Source of the DNA: Takifugu bimaculatus
Lineage: Eukaryota; Chordata; Actinopteri; Tetraodontiformes; Tetraodontidae
Length of the DNA: 64,000 nucleotides
NCBI GenBank assembly: GCA_004026145.2
Contig: CP034992.1
Span: 18,081,103-18,145,102, forward strand
Direction of reading: 5' to 3'
The notes under the pieces are model-generated. The model was given only the letters and a program-made list of their open reading frames with translations, was not told where the DNA came from and made no database searches. A program made the position numbers and the translations under genes. Shown here in pieces: positions 12,801 to 26,185 of this stretch (position 1 is its first letter; each line of letters starts with the position of its first letter).

Positions 12801-15800
12801 AGTAGCTAAGGAGTGAAACAGAACATGAAAAGCAATTCAAATGTTATGTAACAGCTTCAGTTTCCAAACGCCAGCTCACGACATGTCAGATGACTTCATG
12901 CTTGCCAGTTTCCTGTCCAAGCTGCTCTGAGCTCTACTCTCAGTATTAGATCCAGTCAAGAAAGGGGGAATTCACTCCAGCTCCAGCAAAACTCTTTCCA
13001 CCAGTTTCACCATTTACACATTAAACCCCCATTATTTTTACAGCACTTTGAGCTGCCTTCGCCCAACAGGGCGGCGTTTTAGATTCTGTCCCTGTAGATT
13101 TATTCGAGTTAGTCTCATTTTGCCTATTTTTGGTGCTTCCATGAAAACACGTTGAGCAGAAGTGAAAAGGAGAAGTTGGAGGGAGGCGGAGGAGGTGGAC
13201 GGAAAGTTGGGTGCTGTTATTACAAGGCTGGAAAAGGATGTTGAAATCAGCGAGAGCGCCGGCTCGCACTTCCCTCATTTGATTATTATGTCACAGCTGG
13301 TCTGTGAATAAACACACGATGACGATATTCCATTATACATATATTAGTTTGAAATAAAAGGAAGTCAGGATGGAGGCGGGGCTGAAAGGTTTCTGCACAA
13401 TTCCACAGCTCTGTGGGCTCTAAACGACTTGTCTTATTTTGTAGAGGCATTTTTCACGAACGATTGCGTAAACATATCGTGTTTTCCTGCCTCATTGCAT
13501 CAGTGCGGTTCCTCTCCTGTCAGCCCTGCTGAACCAGTCCTTACTGGTTGACCTAAACGTTCTCTGGTGAATACTGAAATCCGTGTGCAATCGTCCAACG
13601 TTGCGTACGGGCTTGGCGCCGACGTGCTGGCCTGACTGCAGGTTTAAACAGGAAGTGCAGAAGCCAAAACTCGTCTATGAGCGCTGAAGGTTTTGTTCTT
13701 CTGGTTTTAGCATCAACGTCAATTTCTGCCTGTTGGCTAATGGGAAGCACCTCCCTCCTCAACTAGGTGAGACACACACACACACACGCACACACACACA
13801 CACACTCTCACAGATGGTCCCTATTATCTTGCTTTCTTTGTGCTGCCACAAGTATGCTGGACCTCACTGTGGTCAATTTGGCAGTTAGGATCAAGATAGA
13901 GGAACAATAATGTAAATACAGCATGACTTGGTGGGCTCCAGCACTTTATAAAGTGAGTGTTTAGGTTAAGTGCATCGATGTGTACGCTCTGGGCTGTCTA
14001 TAGAGCAATGTGGTTGATAGCAGTGCTTAGAAATACACATATACTGTTAACTGCAGATTCCTTCTACACACTTATGCATGTTGAACTGCTGACAGTGTGC
14101 ATTGTGTTTTGTATGTGAAGCCTTTGTGGTGGAGCTCCAGCTGGACAGTGTGAAGCCCAGTCAGAAGGAGTCTGTCAGGAGAACTCTCTTCCTGGACAGC
14201 CAGCAGCCCAGTTTGCTGAAGAACTTCAGTCTCTCTGATGGAGGCCGCTCGTGTCACGACACCCAGATTTATCTCAGGGTCAGTCACACAAAACAGTCAA
14301 ATTCAGGACGACTACAGCTTTCTATCAAAGCAAAAATAAATGTTTTACAAATGCTCGCCGCTGCGGTAGAGTAAACGTGGGACTGCAAATCATATTAATG
14401 TAAATATGCTAGAATGCTAATGCTTTGCAGACACGTTACACATGTTTGTTTTTTTTACACACGTGCTCCTGATTCTCATGGCTGTGCTGTTTCCTAACAT
14501 TCATTTATTATTACCAAGCCACCTATTTTTCACCAATGAGCAGTTTAATCGAAGCGGAGACTGAAATAAAGTTTCATTTCCTTATTTTTCTTTTCAAGCC
14601 ACAGCAGGACGAGGACGTCATGTCTCTGTAGGAGAGCTAAAGTTCAGCAACAGACGCTGACTATAAACAGTTAAGAGTTTGATTATGAAGACAATCACAA
14701 ACTGTTTCAGGAATGACATATTTTTGGGTTTCCGGACCCTTTAAGTCCTCCAGACGTGTCCCTGCTTGCCAGAGCTGAGCAGGATGGGCGTTGGACACGG
14801 TTGTGGACAGAAACGTCCACGTGCCTGTTCTTGCTAATATATTTAACGGCATCTTAAAATCGACCTTTCTGGATTTTTGTGGATAACACTGGATCCTCCT
14901 GCTGGATCTGGCTGAGCCTCTAATCCCGGAGTGTTTTGCACCTGTGTCACCAGGTGAGCGTGATTAAGTCGTCAGCAGGTTGGAGGTTAACGTCGTCCCT
15001 GACAGACCCGGTTTGAAGTTGCTGTTTGAGGTCAAACTGCTACAGTACCGGCGGTGTCGTCACTCAGAGGTCGACCTGATCAAAGAGACGTTTGTGGTCG
15101 TCAGGCAGCGATCTGAGCCTGGAGCTCTTTTCACCTCAAAACAAACAGTTTGAATGATAAAAGTCAAGCAGCACCGGCTGAATGCCACTTATTCCCCTTT
15201 TAGTCTTTCTTCCATCGTTACAGACTTCACATCAGGTCTCGGGGAAACACTCAATCATACGTTGAGGCCATTTTTCACATTTTTAGACTCTCCATTTGTA
15301 TTTTGTATCATATTATTACATCTTTAATCAGGAAACAGCCCAATAAGACATCAGGTGAGGGAGGTGTGTGCATTTAAGTTCCCACATGAAAGATTCCCAC
15401 TGTCCCTCTGTCCCTCTGCCCCTCTCTCCCTCCGACCCTTTGTCCCTCTGCCCCTCTGCCCCTCTGCCCCTCCGACCCTTTGTCCCTCTGTCCCTCTGTC
15501 TCTCTGTCCCTCTGTCGCAGGCTGAAGACGAGTTTCGGGATAAGCTCTCTCCCATTTACGTCAGCCTTAATTTCAGTTTGGATCCTCAGGCGTCGGTGGA
15601 CCAGCACGGCCTCAGACCGGTCCTGAATTATAACACAGAGCAGCAGATACAGCAGAAGGTACAGTACGTGTGTTCACTCTTCATAGACGAGGGTTAAATA
15701 AACACGACAAAGCAGAGGTCAGGAGGTTCTTTGTTGGTGGAGGCTGATAATTCAGCCACCAACTGAAGCTGTTATTTACCTGCCTATTAAAACAGATCGT

Positions 15801-18800
15801 CCCTGAAGGCATCAAGTGCATCCAAATCCATCCGTCTTTTCCCGGAGGTCCCATTTTCTAAATTTCTTGATCCTCCAGATATAAACTAATCATAGATTAG
15901 AGCTCTTATAGAGCCGCGCTCGTTTCTGAGCAAAACAGATTGTCACCATGATAATGAGCAGTGTGCAGAAACAGCTGGAGTAATTGAATTTCATTAATTG
16001 GTGGTTTGCTCTGCGTCCACCCATAGTTTACCATCAGGACATTTTCAAAGCTGGATGACGTAATTGGCCATTTTTAAACCGACATCAAATAGAAGGCCCC
16101 TCTATAGCACCAGAGAGCACGTGGTTCTGGGTCTGTGGGCGGTCCTGACAGAGTAGAGCTGATTACTGCCTATGGGCTCCATCGCTGGTGTTTTTATTTT
16201 CCGATGCAAAGAGTTAGAAAGTTTATGGAGCACCAGGGAGTCACGGCTGTGCACAAACACAGAAGGGAGGCTGACAGCGCTGGCTGGGTGGGGCGGCACC
16301 CAGCACATCTGGTTGTGGTTTGTTTATGTGTGCTGCCAGTGGCCTCCACTATCACGGAAGAGACCAAAACGTGCACGCTCACGCGAGTGATACATGACAG
16401 AGTGAGTGTGTGATGTGGGTGTGTGACTGCGCACGTCACGTGCTTGTTACTGGCTGGTTCGATCGAGCTAGAAAGTCAAGGCAACAGTTTCAGACGTTTC
16501 TGATCGGATATGAAGTGAATCAGCTGCGCTTTGCTTCCGAATCAATCGTTTGTGCATATTGGTGGGTGTCGTCCCAGAGGAAGCTTTTATTTACTTTATT
16601 TATAGTCCGTGACGGACGTCCTTAAAATAAGGAGCTTTGAACATCACATTAGCTGCTTCAAACGCAGAGGAGCCGTCCAGAGCGCTTCTCTAAAGCCTGC
16701 ACATACCTGGAGGATTGATGGATTTCTAGGCCTGTTTGTGGAGGTGTTTTAGTATTCCTCCAGGGAATAACCGCTCATGTTAAGCCTTCTCCTTCTCCAG
16801 ATATAGATGGATGTTTATGTTGGTTGGGTACGGTGAGGCACGGTGCTGCTCTGAACAGAAAACACTCGCAATATGTTGAGCATTTTTCTTGCTATGTGAA
16901 CTATGGGAACGTCCCTCAGCCCGTGACTCGCAGTGACCCTTTCGCTTTCATCAGTGTCCCCCGAGGTGGCCTTGTAGCATTTCTGTCCGCATATGCACAT
17001 TAATCTAAATAAGGGGTGTTGAGACCCAGTCCTCCCGGGCCTGATCCGGCCGGGTCTTCTTTCCTCCCGGGCAGGAAATCGCAGGTTTACCTGGTAGGTC
17101 AGAAAATCTGGTGAGATCTCAGTTATGGAGGCCCGGGCTTCAACAACCCTGATATAAATGAAAACAAACCTATCATATGGCTCTCGTGTGGCCGGGCAGG
17201 TATGACGTTTACAATATGTGTATGTTTTCATCACTTCTGGCTTTGAATTTGAATGAGCCGACAGTCGGCGTGAGCTGCTGGGAAACCTGGCTCACATATG
17301 GAGCGATGAGGAGATGAAAGTAAAGGAAGATGAAAGGTGGTTTGAGGAGGGGAAGATAAGTCGAGGCTCATCATTTCATCCCAGCGAGTCTATTACAGAG
17401 TGTGCATGTGCCTGTCTGTTTGGTGTTAACGGACCTCTCCTGTCAGGAGCCAGTGTAAGAGCAGCCGCTCCGCACTCAGACACATCTAACCATTGCCAGG
17501 TTGATTCCTCTGTAGCATTCTTTCAGAATCTAATGCTTCCCAGATGTTGAGAGGGATGAGAGCCTGGCAACTGTGGCACTGTAGAGCTACACGGCAGAGA
17601 AACGGTTGACCTAAAGAGAGGAAAGCAGGGGAAAATGTAGCGGCGGTAAAAGAATCCGTCCAAGTCACATGCGCCATTAAAAACGTCGTATTGTGCAAGA
17701 CTGAAGGACAAACGATGTTACAAAAGTGAGTCTTTTCCACAATAATCCCATTTTTGGCTCCCCTAAGTCCTCTCCATGGTGTGCTGCCATTCATCTCCAT
17801 CTTTCCCACGTGCACACGTCTCATTACTGCAGCTAGCATGAAAGGACAGTTGTTGCACATATGCAGGATATGTATGTTATACCCTCCCTTATCCTTTTAT
17901 TAAAGCATGAGCTTCTGTAAACATCCACTTCCTTAATTCCATTTGTTTTCTTCATAGCTTTGGATCCGTTCCCTGGATCAGAACCAGCGCTCCATCCTTC
18001 CTGTGCCTCCATTTATCTCTCCCTTTCGCCTGTTTTCAGGTCCAGATTCAACTGGATTGTGGGGAGGACAACATCTGCGTCCCTGACCTCAAGCTGGCTG
18101 TTTACGGGTGAGCGGACGTCATTAATCTACGACTTTACCTGATTTATCTTCACACAGAGGTGCTGGAAGTCTGACTTTTCTAGAAAATTCCACGTTCATT
18201 GTATGGTGGGGAGTTAGTGAGCTGTTTGTTTTTTAGCCTGCGTTGATCGAGGCCACACAGTGTGTCATTGTTGTATCTAACTTTGTTGTTGTGTTGCAGT
18301 TCAGGGGCTTCATGTTGCGTATTAATGACTCACAATATCTATTTTATTGACATTGTACACTTGATGTCTGGGGCGTTTCTCTTTCTGTTGTGCAGCTGCA
18401 TGAAAGCTGTTCTTCCTAATATTGCTTCATCTTGTTAGCTATTAACAAACCCCTCACAAAACGTGTCTCAAAGTTCTGGCTTGAGTTATTTAAGAGCGTA
18501 ACATTATATTGGGGTGGCCTAAATGGTCTCTTGGGCCGTGCCCACGTTGGAAATGCTTGAATGGGAGCCATCAGTAAAGATAAAGTGAGTCATTAATTTG
18601 CATGACAGTCCTTGTTTCAGTGTGCAAGCATGGATGGAAAATTGATCACATGCTGTTTGGTGACTGTTTGGTGTCCGATTTCACTCTGCGTGCCCACTTT
18701 TGACTCGTTTGTGGGTCTGAAATATAGAGTACCATTTGGTAAACGGTCACGTATAGCCAGAGTTCAATGTTATAAACCTTCCAAAAATGGCTCGGGCCAT

Positions 18801-20111
18801 GTTGGAGGGCTCCAGGTTTTTCCTTTTTTCTGTTTCTCTCTTCTCCTGTTTTAAATTTATGCCATTTGATAATCTCCTTTCTAGGCCTCAACAATGCACA
18901 TATGGTTGACTTTAAACTGAATGTAAACCCGTTCAAGAACTTTGAATTCATGGTTAGTTTTATAGATGATTAAAGGTCCTGCATGCTTGATGTAAGAGGA
19001 GAGGACGCTTCTTACTTGTGTAAATAATTCAGGAAACAAATGATTGGACACAGTTATTAGCTCATAGCATGCCTACGCTAGCATGATTGCTGGAGGAAAG
19101 AATGACGAATCTCGGTGCTCACTTGTTATTGTCATTTATTAAGTGTTCTTTTTTATGAATGAACTTCAGCACAATGTTTGGCTGCCTCTCAGCTCATTCA
19201 TAAAGTGAACACACACCTTTTTCTGCAGTCTGCTGAGTCTTTATAGTGCTAATTTTATCGTCCTGGAAGGTGCAGAAGTGAAGAGCGGAAACTGAACATC
19301 TGCATCTGTCCCGGGATCCCAACTGATGAAGCACTTTAAAAACAAAATAATTTCCTTTTGCTTTTGTCTCCTTAAGCTTAGAACGAATGGTCCGTCACTG
19401 GAGATTTATTGTTTCCACTGGCTTCAATCATGTTTTCTGGGCTCAATTATCTGGTGTTTAATGTTCCCATGAACTAAAACTCAGTGGTGAAGAACGCTGT
19501 ACTTCAGGCCTGGTCTCACCATCTGCTTAGTGTTGCTATTAGGGAATCAGGGTTACTTTCTCCATATTTGCTAAACTTGCCTGAGCTTAATCAAAATCAT
19601 CTGGTGGTTTCTTTTACCTAGTGAGGGGGTCACTGCGTCCAGACCCTCTGAAGACGGGGGGGAGGGGAGGCGGAAACGGAGGAAACAAAGAAAGAATCAT
19701 TATTCTGACCTCTACCAGACTTTCTCCTCTTTCTGCTCAATAGAAACATGAATTTACCACCACAGAACTTGCAGCTCTTGGAGAGAGTTGCAGTCGCAGG
19801 GTGTCAAAAGGATTTATGGCTACGCCGGAGGCAGCACACAACAGTGTCACTGTCAACGTGCAGGAGCGGGGAGGGGGTGGCGGCAGCAGGGTTGGGGGGG
19901 TAGTTTCCTGAGACGAATGGCCGTGATCAGATTATTTGTTTGCAGACAGATGTGCATGAGGAATCAGCCTCTGGGAAGCAGCTGAAACAGAGGAGCATTG
20001 TCCCCTAAATGCCTCACATCTCTGCGTTTTATTACGTTTTAGGTTTGCTTGCTGGGTATTTTGTTGTGGCTCACACCAAATTACAGGAGTCAAATGAAAA
20101 CACATATGCAG

Positions 20112-20187
<76 letters not shown>

Positions 20188-23100
20188 GCAATGGCACCAA
20201 GTACACACTCCAAGTGCGTACTCCAGGCATTCACAGGTCTGTGGCAGTAGTTAACATCTGTGCTAGCTTGGGTTTCACCTGTGAGGAGGGGATTCTTCTG
20301 CCATTACCTGCTCTGTCCATCTGGGAGGAGAGAGTGTGAATGTGCTTTGTGGGTCAGATGGTTTCTGAGGAGACGGGAGCGTCCGAGGAATAACCGAACT
20401 CTGTTTACTGGCTGCTCGCTCATGTGTTAGAGCAGCGTTTACATTGATCAGAGCAGATTCAGGGTCCGAAGAGATTAACTATCCAACACAGGCCCACGAT
20501 GTAAAAGTGTTTCATTTTGAGTGACGTCGCGGCGTTCTCTCGTAGTGACCGTTCAGAAGTTTACCTGGGTGAGGAAAACGCCGTCACCCTGACCTTCAAC
20601 GCCAGGAATGAGGGAGAGGGCGGGGCTTATGAGGCGGAGCTGTACGTGGCGCTGCCATCGGAGGCCGACTACAGCGGGATATTGCGCAACAACGGGGTGA
20701 GCTCCACAATCTGGTGGCGACTGCGTGCGACTGCTCTGATCTTTAGCAGTGAAGTGATGAAACCACTGCAGGTTTAGCTGTCAACATCTGACTGACGGAC
20801 GGTGTTTTTCTGCCTTCACCAGAACTTCACTCAGCTGACCTGCAGCTACGAGGCTGAGAACCAGACCCGCTACCTTGTGTGCGATCTAGGAAACCCCATG
20901 AAGTCTGGTACCAGTGTAAGAACCCAACGTGTCCTCCTTGACGTATGCTTCTTGATTTCTCTGCCATAAATGAATCTGAATCGACCCTCTGTCATTGGTA
21001 GTTATGGGCTGGCTTTCGGTTCACTGTTCCCAGACTGAGGGACACCTACAAGACTGTGATGTTTGAGCTCCAGATACGAAGGTGGGCTCAGGGCTGTGTG
21101 ACCAGTTAAGGTCAAACAGCACCTTTTCCTTGGTGAGTTTCCCATGTTTCCGTCTTCACCTCAGTCCACAATTACATGTTTCTCTTATTGTAGTAAAAAT
21201 GCAAACAACTCAGAGAGCGAGGTGGTGCCGTACGAGCTGGAGGTGGCCGCGATGGCCCGGGTCATTCTGCAGGGGTGAGGCGGCATTTCCAAAACATCAT
21301 TTAATCATAGTTGCCGTTGTAACCGGGCCTTCCTGTCTCAGCGTGTCCCATCCAGACAAACTCTTCTTCCCCCCTCCGAACTGGAGCCTCAGTCAGAGTC
21401 TGAGGGAGGAGCAGGACATCGGCCCTGAACTCCAGCAGATCTACGAGGTACAGCAGCTTTTTGGAGTCATGGCTGGTAGTTAGTAAAGACACATCAGATC
21501 TGATCTGTTCTCGTTGTTTCCTTCCCTCTGAAGCTGGTGAATAACGGCCCCAGTGCGTTCAGCCAGGCGACCTTGGAGGTGAGATGCCCTCTGAGGGCTC
21601 AGGGACACCCACTGCTCTATCCCGTGGAGGTGGTCACAGAGGGGCCCCTCAGCTGCTCCTCCAAACACCTGAACACCTTGAAACTGAAGGTGAGGACGCT
21701 CAGACGGGCGTCAGAGATCCGGTCGCTCCGCAGAGACCCTCCAGTCAACGTGACTGTCGATGTCTTCTATCTGCAGCTCCGTCCTGCAGCAGCTGATGGT
21801 CCCATGTTAGTGAAATCCAGAAGGGAGCATCAGATCCAGAGGAGAGAGCTGCACGCCGAGATCCTGGCTGAACACGGGAACCTGGTGAGAGAGAAGCAAC
21901 ACAAGTTTTGCTGCACTACAGCCAGGGCGGGTTCTGGACGCTGGTGTAATGAACTTACACCAAAATAGAGCCATTGTATCAGAGGCCGCTGTGTCCTCTG
22001 AACTGGCAAAAGATTGAAACGATGATGAGATTTCTGCGGAGGAAATAGATCAGCACTAACGAGCTCTGGACATCATCTCCGGCCGCCTGCTGTAATTGCG
22101 CGTGAGATGACATCAATTATCTTTCTGACTGTAGCGACGTGCATCCAGGCAGCAAACTCCTCTTCCTGCTGCTGCCGTCTAGAAACATGTTTTACAAACA
22201 TGATCATTACATAGATGATTCAAAATAAACGCTGGAATTAATCCCAATAACAGCGATGTAACCGTGAAGCTAAGTAAAGATCACCCAAAAAACTCACCTT
22301 TTAATAAAATAAACGTGTTCTAGAGAAATAACTCATCATTTATCCTTTTATACAACTTTATTCTCTTAAAACTTCATGTCGGGACACAGATTGACATTAA
22401 GACCCAGACCGACTGGGTGTGGTCAGGAGAACACCATAAATTAGTGCTTACGCCTGTACCAAAGATAGAAACTGCTGCACTTATGTATAGCTTCAAAAAT
22501 GACTCTGCATGTGCCAGATGTGCCGCTAAATTTAGATGCATCAGTCCAAAATCTCTTGTTAGGAGGAAACGCCGCCGGGGGACGCTAAGTGCTATGCTAA
22601 CGCCGCCACGTGCGGCCTCGTCTTTAATGTGTGTCTGACGTCCTCCTGCAGACCTGCCCTCTGGTGGAGTGCTGGCAGCTGCAGTGTCACGTTGGCCTCC
22701 TGGAGAGAGGATCCAGTGTCATCCTGAAGGTGCGCTCCAGAGTCTGGGCCGAAACCTTCATCGAGGTGAGTGGGCTCGCCCGTGTGCACGGTGCTCCTCA
22801 TGGAGAGGAATCACAAGCGATGCCATCGGCATCAACACTTCCTGTGCAGATTTAATTTGAACAAAATGATGCACTGAATGTCCGATCATTTCCATCCGCC
22901 ATGTCCCGGATTCAACGATGCTTCTCCGTCCTCAGCGGCCCTACAAGCATTACCTTCTGGAGTGTTCCGTACACTTCGCAGTGGACAAAATGCCTTATTC
23001 CATCCCTCCCAAATTCAAGTCATCCGGATCCGGGAAGGTAAACTCATCAGGATTTGCTTATCGGCTTATTTCTTTATCGCGTGTTTCAGTCCAAACCTCC

Positions 23101-23844
23101 GGAAGCTGAATGGTTCGATTGTTGCGTTCAGGTGGTGGCGGCTGTCACGTGGAAAAGGACGGACAGTTTGTTCTTTGTCCCGGTGTGGATCATCATTCTG
23201 GCTGTCCTAGCTGGCCTGCTTTTACTGGCCCTGCTCATCTATCTCCTCTATAAGGTAAAGAGCCTGAACGTTTCAGCTTCGGATGGATGATCACACAGTT
23301 CTGGCTGAGAGTCTTACGATGTTGTTATGAATCTTCGTATTTAAATCTGCCAAAAAAACTGGCTTAATCTGTTTAGAATTGGGGTCTCAGAACAAATATT
23401 TGGAATTTAAATGGACCCGGAATGTTGCGAACACATTCCTCTGATGTGGAAATTACATTGTACAAAGCAAATGCCACCATAAACATAATCTATTACTACA
23501 ACAACACATAAAATGTGGCTAAAAGTTTCAGACCGCTCATTTTCCTGTGATGTTTGAGACCATTGGGGGTGTTTTCCTGACCGCTTTCTAACATTCATAA
23601 CATGTTGTCATTACTATTGGCACCGAGCGACGTAGAGAAACAGTTATAAATGATGCGGTGCAGATGTTCTATCTTCTATTAGAAGGAGGACATATTCTAA
23701 TTGTCAGATATGTCTTGGATCGATCTGTTTTGGATTTTGCTTTCATATATTTCCCTGCAGATGGGCTTTTTCAAAAGGTCCGATCCATATGGTACGACCA
23801 TGGAGAAGGCCCAGCTCAAACCTCAGGCATCCTCTGAAGCTTAG
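2895..23844 (+). CDS. itga5: Integrin alpha-5 (fibronectin receptor alpha subunit), 30 coding exons
   Basis: Pairs with integrin beta-1 as a cell-surface receptor for RGD ligands, chiefly fibronectin. Exons: 2895-3094, 6553-6671, 8031-8131, 8304-8427, 8618-8679, 8807-8852, 8969-9094, 9323-9367, 9572-9615, 9760-9816, 11362-11414, 11798-12006, 12157-12348, 12427-12472, 12559-12672, 13711-13766, 14121-14278, 15521-15658, 18040-18107, 20546-20696, 20823-20915, 21002-21081, 21194-21274, 21342-21447, 21534-21689, 21777-21884, 22652-22765, 22936-23037, 23132-23254, 23761-23844. All have AG/GT borders and compatible phases. They total 3156 nt, or 1051 residues, close to human ITGA5 (1049). Visible features: a signal peptide ending before FNLD; beta-propeller FG-GAP repeats with calcium loops such as DINNDGLDD, DLNQDGFND and DLDHNGYPD; a heavy/light chain cleavage candidate QRR|E near residue 898; a transmembrane helix in exon 29; and the cytoplasmic GFFKRSDPYGT motif in exon 30. 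The tail (EKAQLKP) is alpha-5-like rather than alpha-V or alpha-8. I infer intron 25 (21690-21776) to be spliced, although it is open in frame. Confidence 0.96.
3714..3810. repeat. Compound (CT)n-(CA)n microsatellite in itga5 intron 1
   Basis: A CTGT/CT-rich block passes into CA dinucleotides interrupted by CGTG/CGCG. The rest of intron 1 (3095-6552) shows no coding exon. Confidence 0.9.
13772..13806. repeat. (CA)n microsatellite in itga5 intron 16
   Basis: A CA dinucleotide run with one CG interruption, starting within 10 bases of the exon 16 splice donor. Confidence 0.9.
15402..15516 (+). repeat. Pyrimidine 8-bp minisatellite at the itga5 exon 18 acceptor
   Basis: About 14 tandem variants of an 8-bp unit (TGTCCCTC / TGCCCCTC), with two CCGACCCT variants at regular spacing. 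It runs directly into the TCTGTCGCAG acceptor of exon 18 (15521), so the repeat itself is the polypyrimidine tract. Confidence 0.9.
20115..20184. repeat. (CA)n microsatellite in itga5 intron 19
   Basis: Thirty-five uninterrupted CA units. Threonine-histidine reading frames here are repeat artefacts. Confidence 0.97.
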
Positions 23845-24489
23845 ATCCAAGACGGAACCTCGACTGCAGCTGCTCCAAACAACTGGAACTATTATCACGT
23901 TGGCAGGCAAATAAGGAAAGATGTAAATGGAAAGCAGGCAGCCTGAAGGGACAGTTGTGGGCGCCGTATCACTGGAACACACAATATCTGGTGCTGCACT
24001 AAAAGATGCCGAAGCAGGAAAGTTGACAAGGGTCAAGCACTGGTATTTCATGAACTTGTATCTGAAGTTTATTGAGATTTTAGCAGAATTAGCAGCAACC
24101 AGGATTTGCTCCCTTTGAGCTCACTTGAGGGGGGGGGATATTTTCTATAATGTGCTTCATACTTGATAGATTTGGAATTCACACCCTTTTTAGTACAGGG
24201 GAAAATGCACCCCCAACAAAAAGGCACTAAAGTTGCAGTATCTTTATTCCCGGAGTGAGTGTTTGCAATCCTGGTGTTCTTCCTTTTGTATGAATTATTC
24301 ACAAGATTTTATTTATGATGCAGTGTCTTTGCTACCAGTTGCTAAATGTTGTGCTGTACTCTCTGCAGGACAATCCTGAAGAAACTGCAATGTTTGATCT
24401 GAGTCTCTCCCACATTGGGAGGCATTTTTTGTGTCTGTTGTGGTCTGTGTAATGTATTCTTTTGTTGATTCATCAATGTTGTCACCCAG

Positions 24490-24495
24490 AATAAA
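24490..24495 (+). terminator. itga5: itga5 polyadenylation signal candidate (AATAAA)
   Basis: An AATAAA hexamer about 650 bases after the itga5 stop, followed by TG/T-rich sequence typical of a downstream element. The stretch 23845-24490 would then be the 3' UTR. Other cleavage sites are possible. Confidence 0.5.
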
Positions 24496-24724
24496 TCTTA
24501 ATGTGTATTCTGACAACAGCATCGTGCTTACTGTAATATGAGGGTTTTTTTCTTTTTTAATACCATCAAAGTGCTCATGATTCAAAACCGTTTTTAGGGA
24601 TCTATTAAAAAATACTTTGATGCCAAGTTGTTACATTTTTTTTGGTCATTGGTTTCTATGAATTTATTTCAATAATATATAACAAAACTAAACAATTGCC
24701 AAATACAAACAATACCTCGACTGT

Positions 24725-24738
24725 CCACTAGAGGGAGG
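24725..24738 (+). promoter_or_regulatory. CTCF-like site between itga5 and the FBA gene
   Basis: The sequence CCACTAGAGGGAGG is close to the vertebrate CTCF core (CCASYAGRKGGC). It lies about 230 bases past the itga5 poly(A) signal. A motif match alone does not show binding. Confidence 0.35.
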
Positions 24739-26185
24739 TCTGAAGTCGAGGCGGCCTCTCCGTTGATGGTCCACTACCTCCCCCTGCAGTTCATTGTTGT
24801 AATTACAGCACCGGAAGTGTCTCCTGATGCTTTAAGATGCCGACACAAATGAAATAAATCCAAAAACTGTCCCAAAATACATCTTTTACTGAATGTTAAA
24901 AGTGAAATCGGTGCAAATTGCACCGTTGCAAAATGATTTAGTTGTCTTTGACGCTATTAATCTACACCAAATTTTACTTAAAGCACTAATGAGAAGTATT
25001 TGTACAATTAATACATTACATCTAAAACACTTTAGAGTTTTAAAGTGTTCAACCGAGTGCAGAACGGTCTATTTCGCCGTTAGTGTTGATGCGTAGTTCT
25101 GCTGAGTGGACGCTCCCCCCCAACTTGCAGATTCCTGGGTATATTGTGTTTGTCCCTCTGTGCCTCCCTGTTCGTGCATGTTCACCACAAGGCCAAAGTC
25201 CTCCTGCAGAGGAACGACGTCATAGATCAGAAACTGGATTGATTCTTCCTTTACTGACTGTAAGTACTCGTTGTTTCCTATTCGCTCACAGCAGATTTAA
25301 TTGACATTACACACGCGTGCACAACGACAGCCAGAGGGTGGACGTGCACGTGACTCAGCTGTTTCTGCATGAAAACAATGATGCGCAGAATATGGAACCA
25401 AATTGTGTAACATGCGCAAAACATGTCGATTGCAAGAGTGCAAGATTAATCTCGTAACACGTTTTGTTTGTGTAACCTAGTTGGAGGTTTGTTCCATAAT
25501 ATTTTAATCGCTCTATCTGGTTACGAGCAGGAGAGTAAATTTGTGATTTCTCACTGACTGAAAGTTGTTTTACTTTGACGTTAATGTGATTGTTTTATAG
25601 CTGTGCCTTTGTCCTGTGGTGCACAGTCGTCTGTGGTGTTATTAATACTCATGTGGGCTTATAGTTCACTTCAAGGTTGAACAGATATGAAGATTGGCTG
25701 GTGTGAGATTTACTTATTTTATACTGTTTTTCGTTATAGACAGAAACGTCTCCACGCAGAGCAAAGGGCAGCTTCCGCTGGTTTGAAACCAGGCCAGCAC
25801 AGGTGGTTTTCTGCTGACTGATGTCTGTCTGATCCTCTGTGATGCCCCTATTCAGGGTGTAAAGACAGCTGGATTTTTTTGTGCAGTGAGTCAGCAAACA
25901 GGGAATTAACGTTTGGATGTGGAACCTGACCCAGATTAGAACTCCGTTGTAGTTTTTACATCCATCTGCTGGGCCCAACACTGGGGCCACTGGCTTTTTT
26001 CTGTCACGGTCCTCAAATAATCACATACATAATGAAATCTACATCATCTCCTGGCATGTGGGGAGGATGGAGGCAGTCTGGAATGAACCATGTTTAAATA
26101 TAGGGGGGGACAAGACGCTGATCCTGTAGATGTTTCATACTTGTATTCCTTGCAGGCCACCTTTCCTTCTTCATTGCCTTAAATC

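Noticed and set aside
16815..17234. 139-codon minus-strand open frame in itga5 intron 18
   Set aside because: No domain, no splice borders, antisense inside an intron; consistent with chance.
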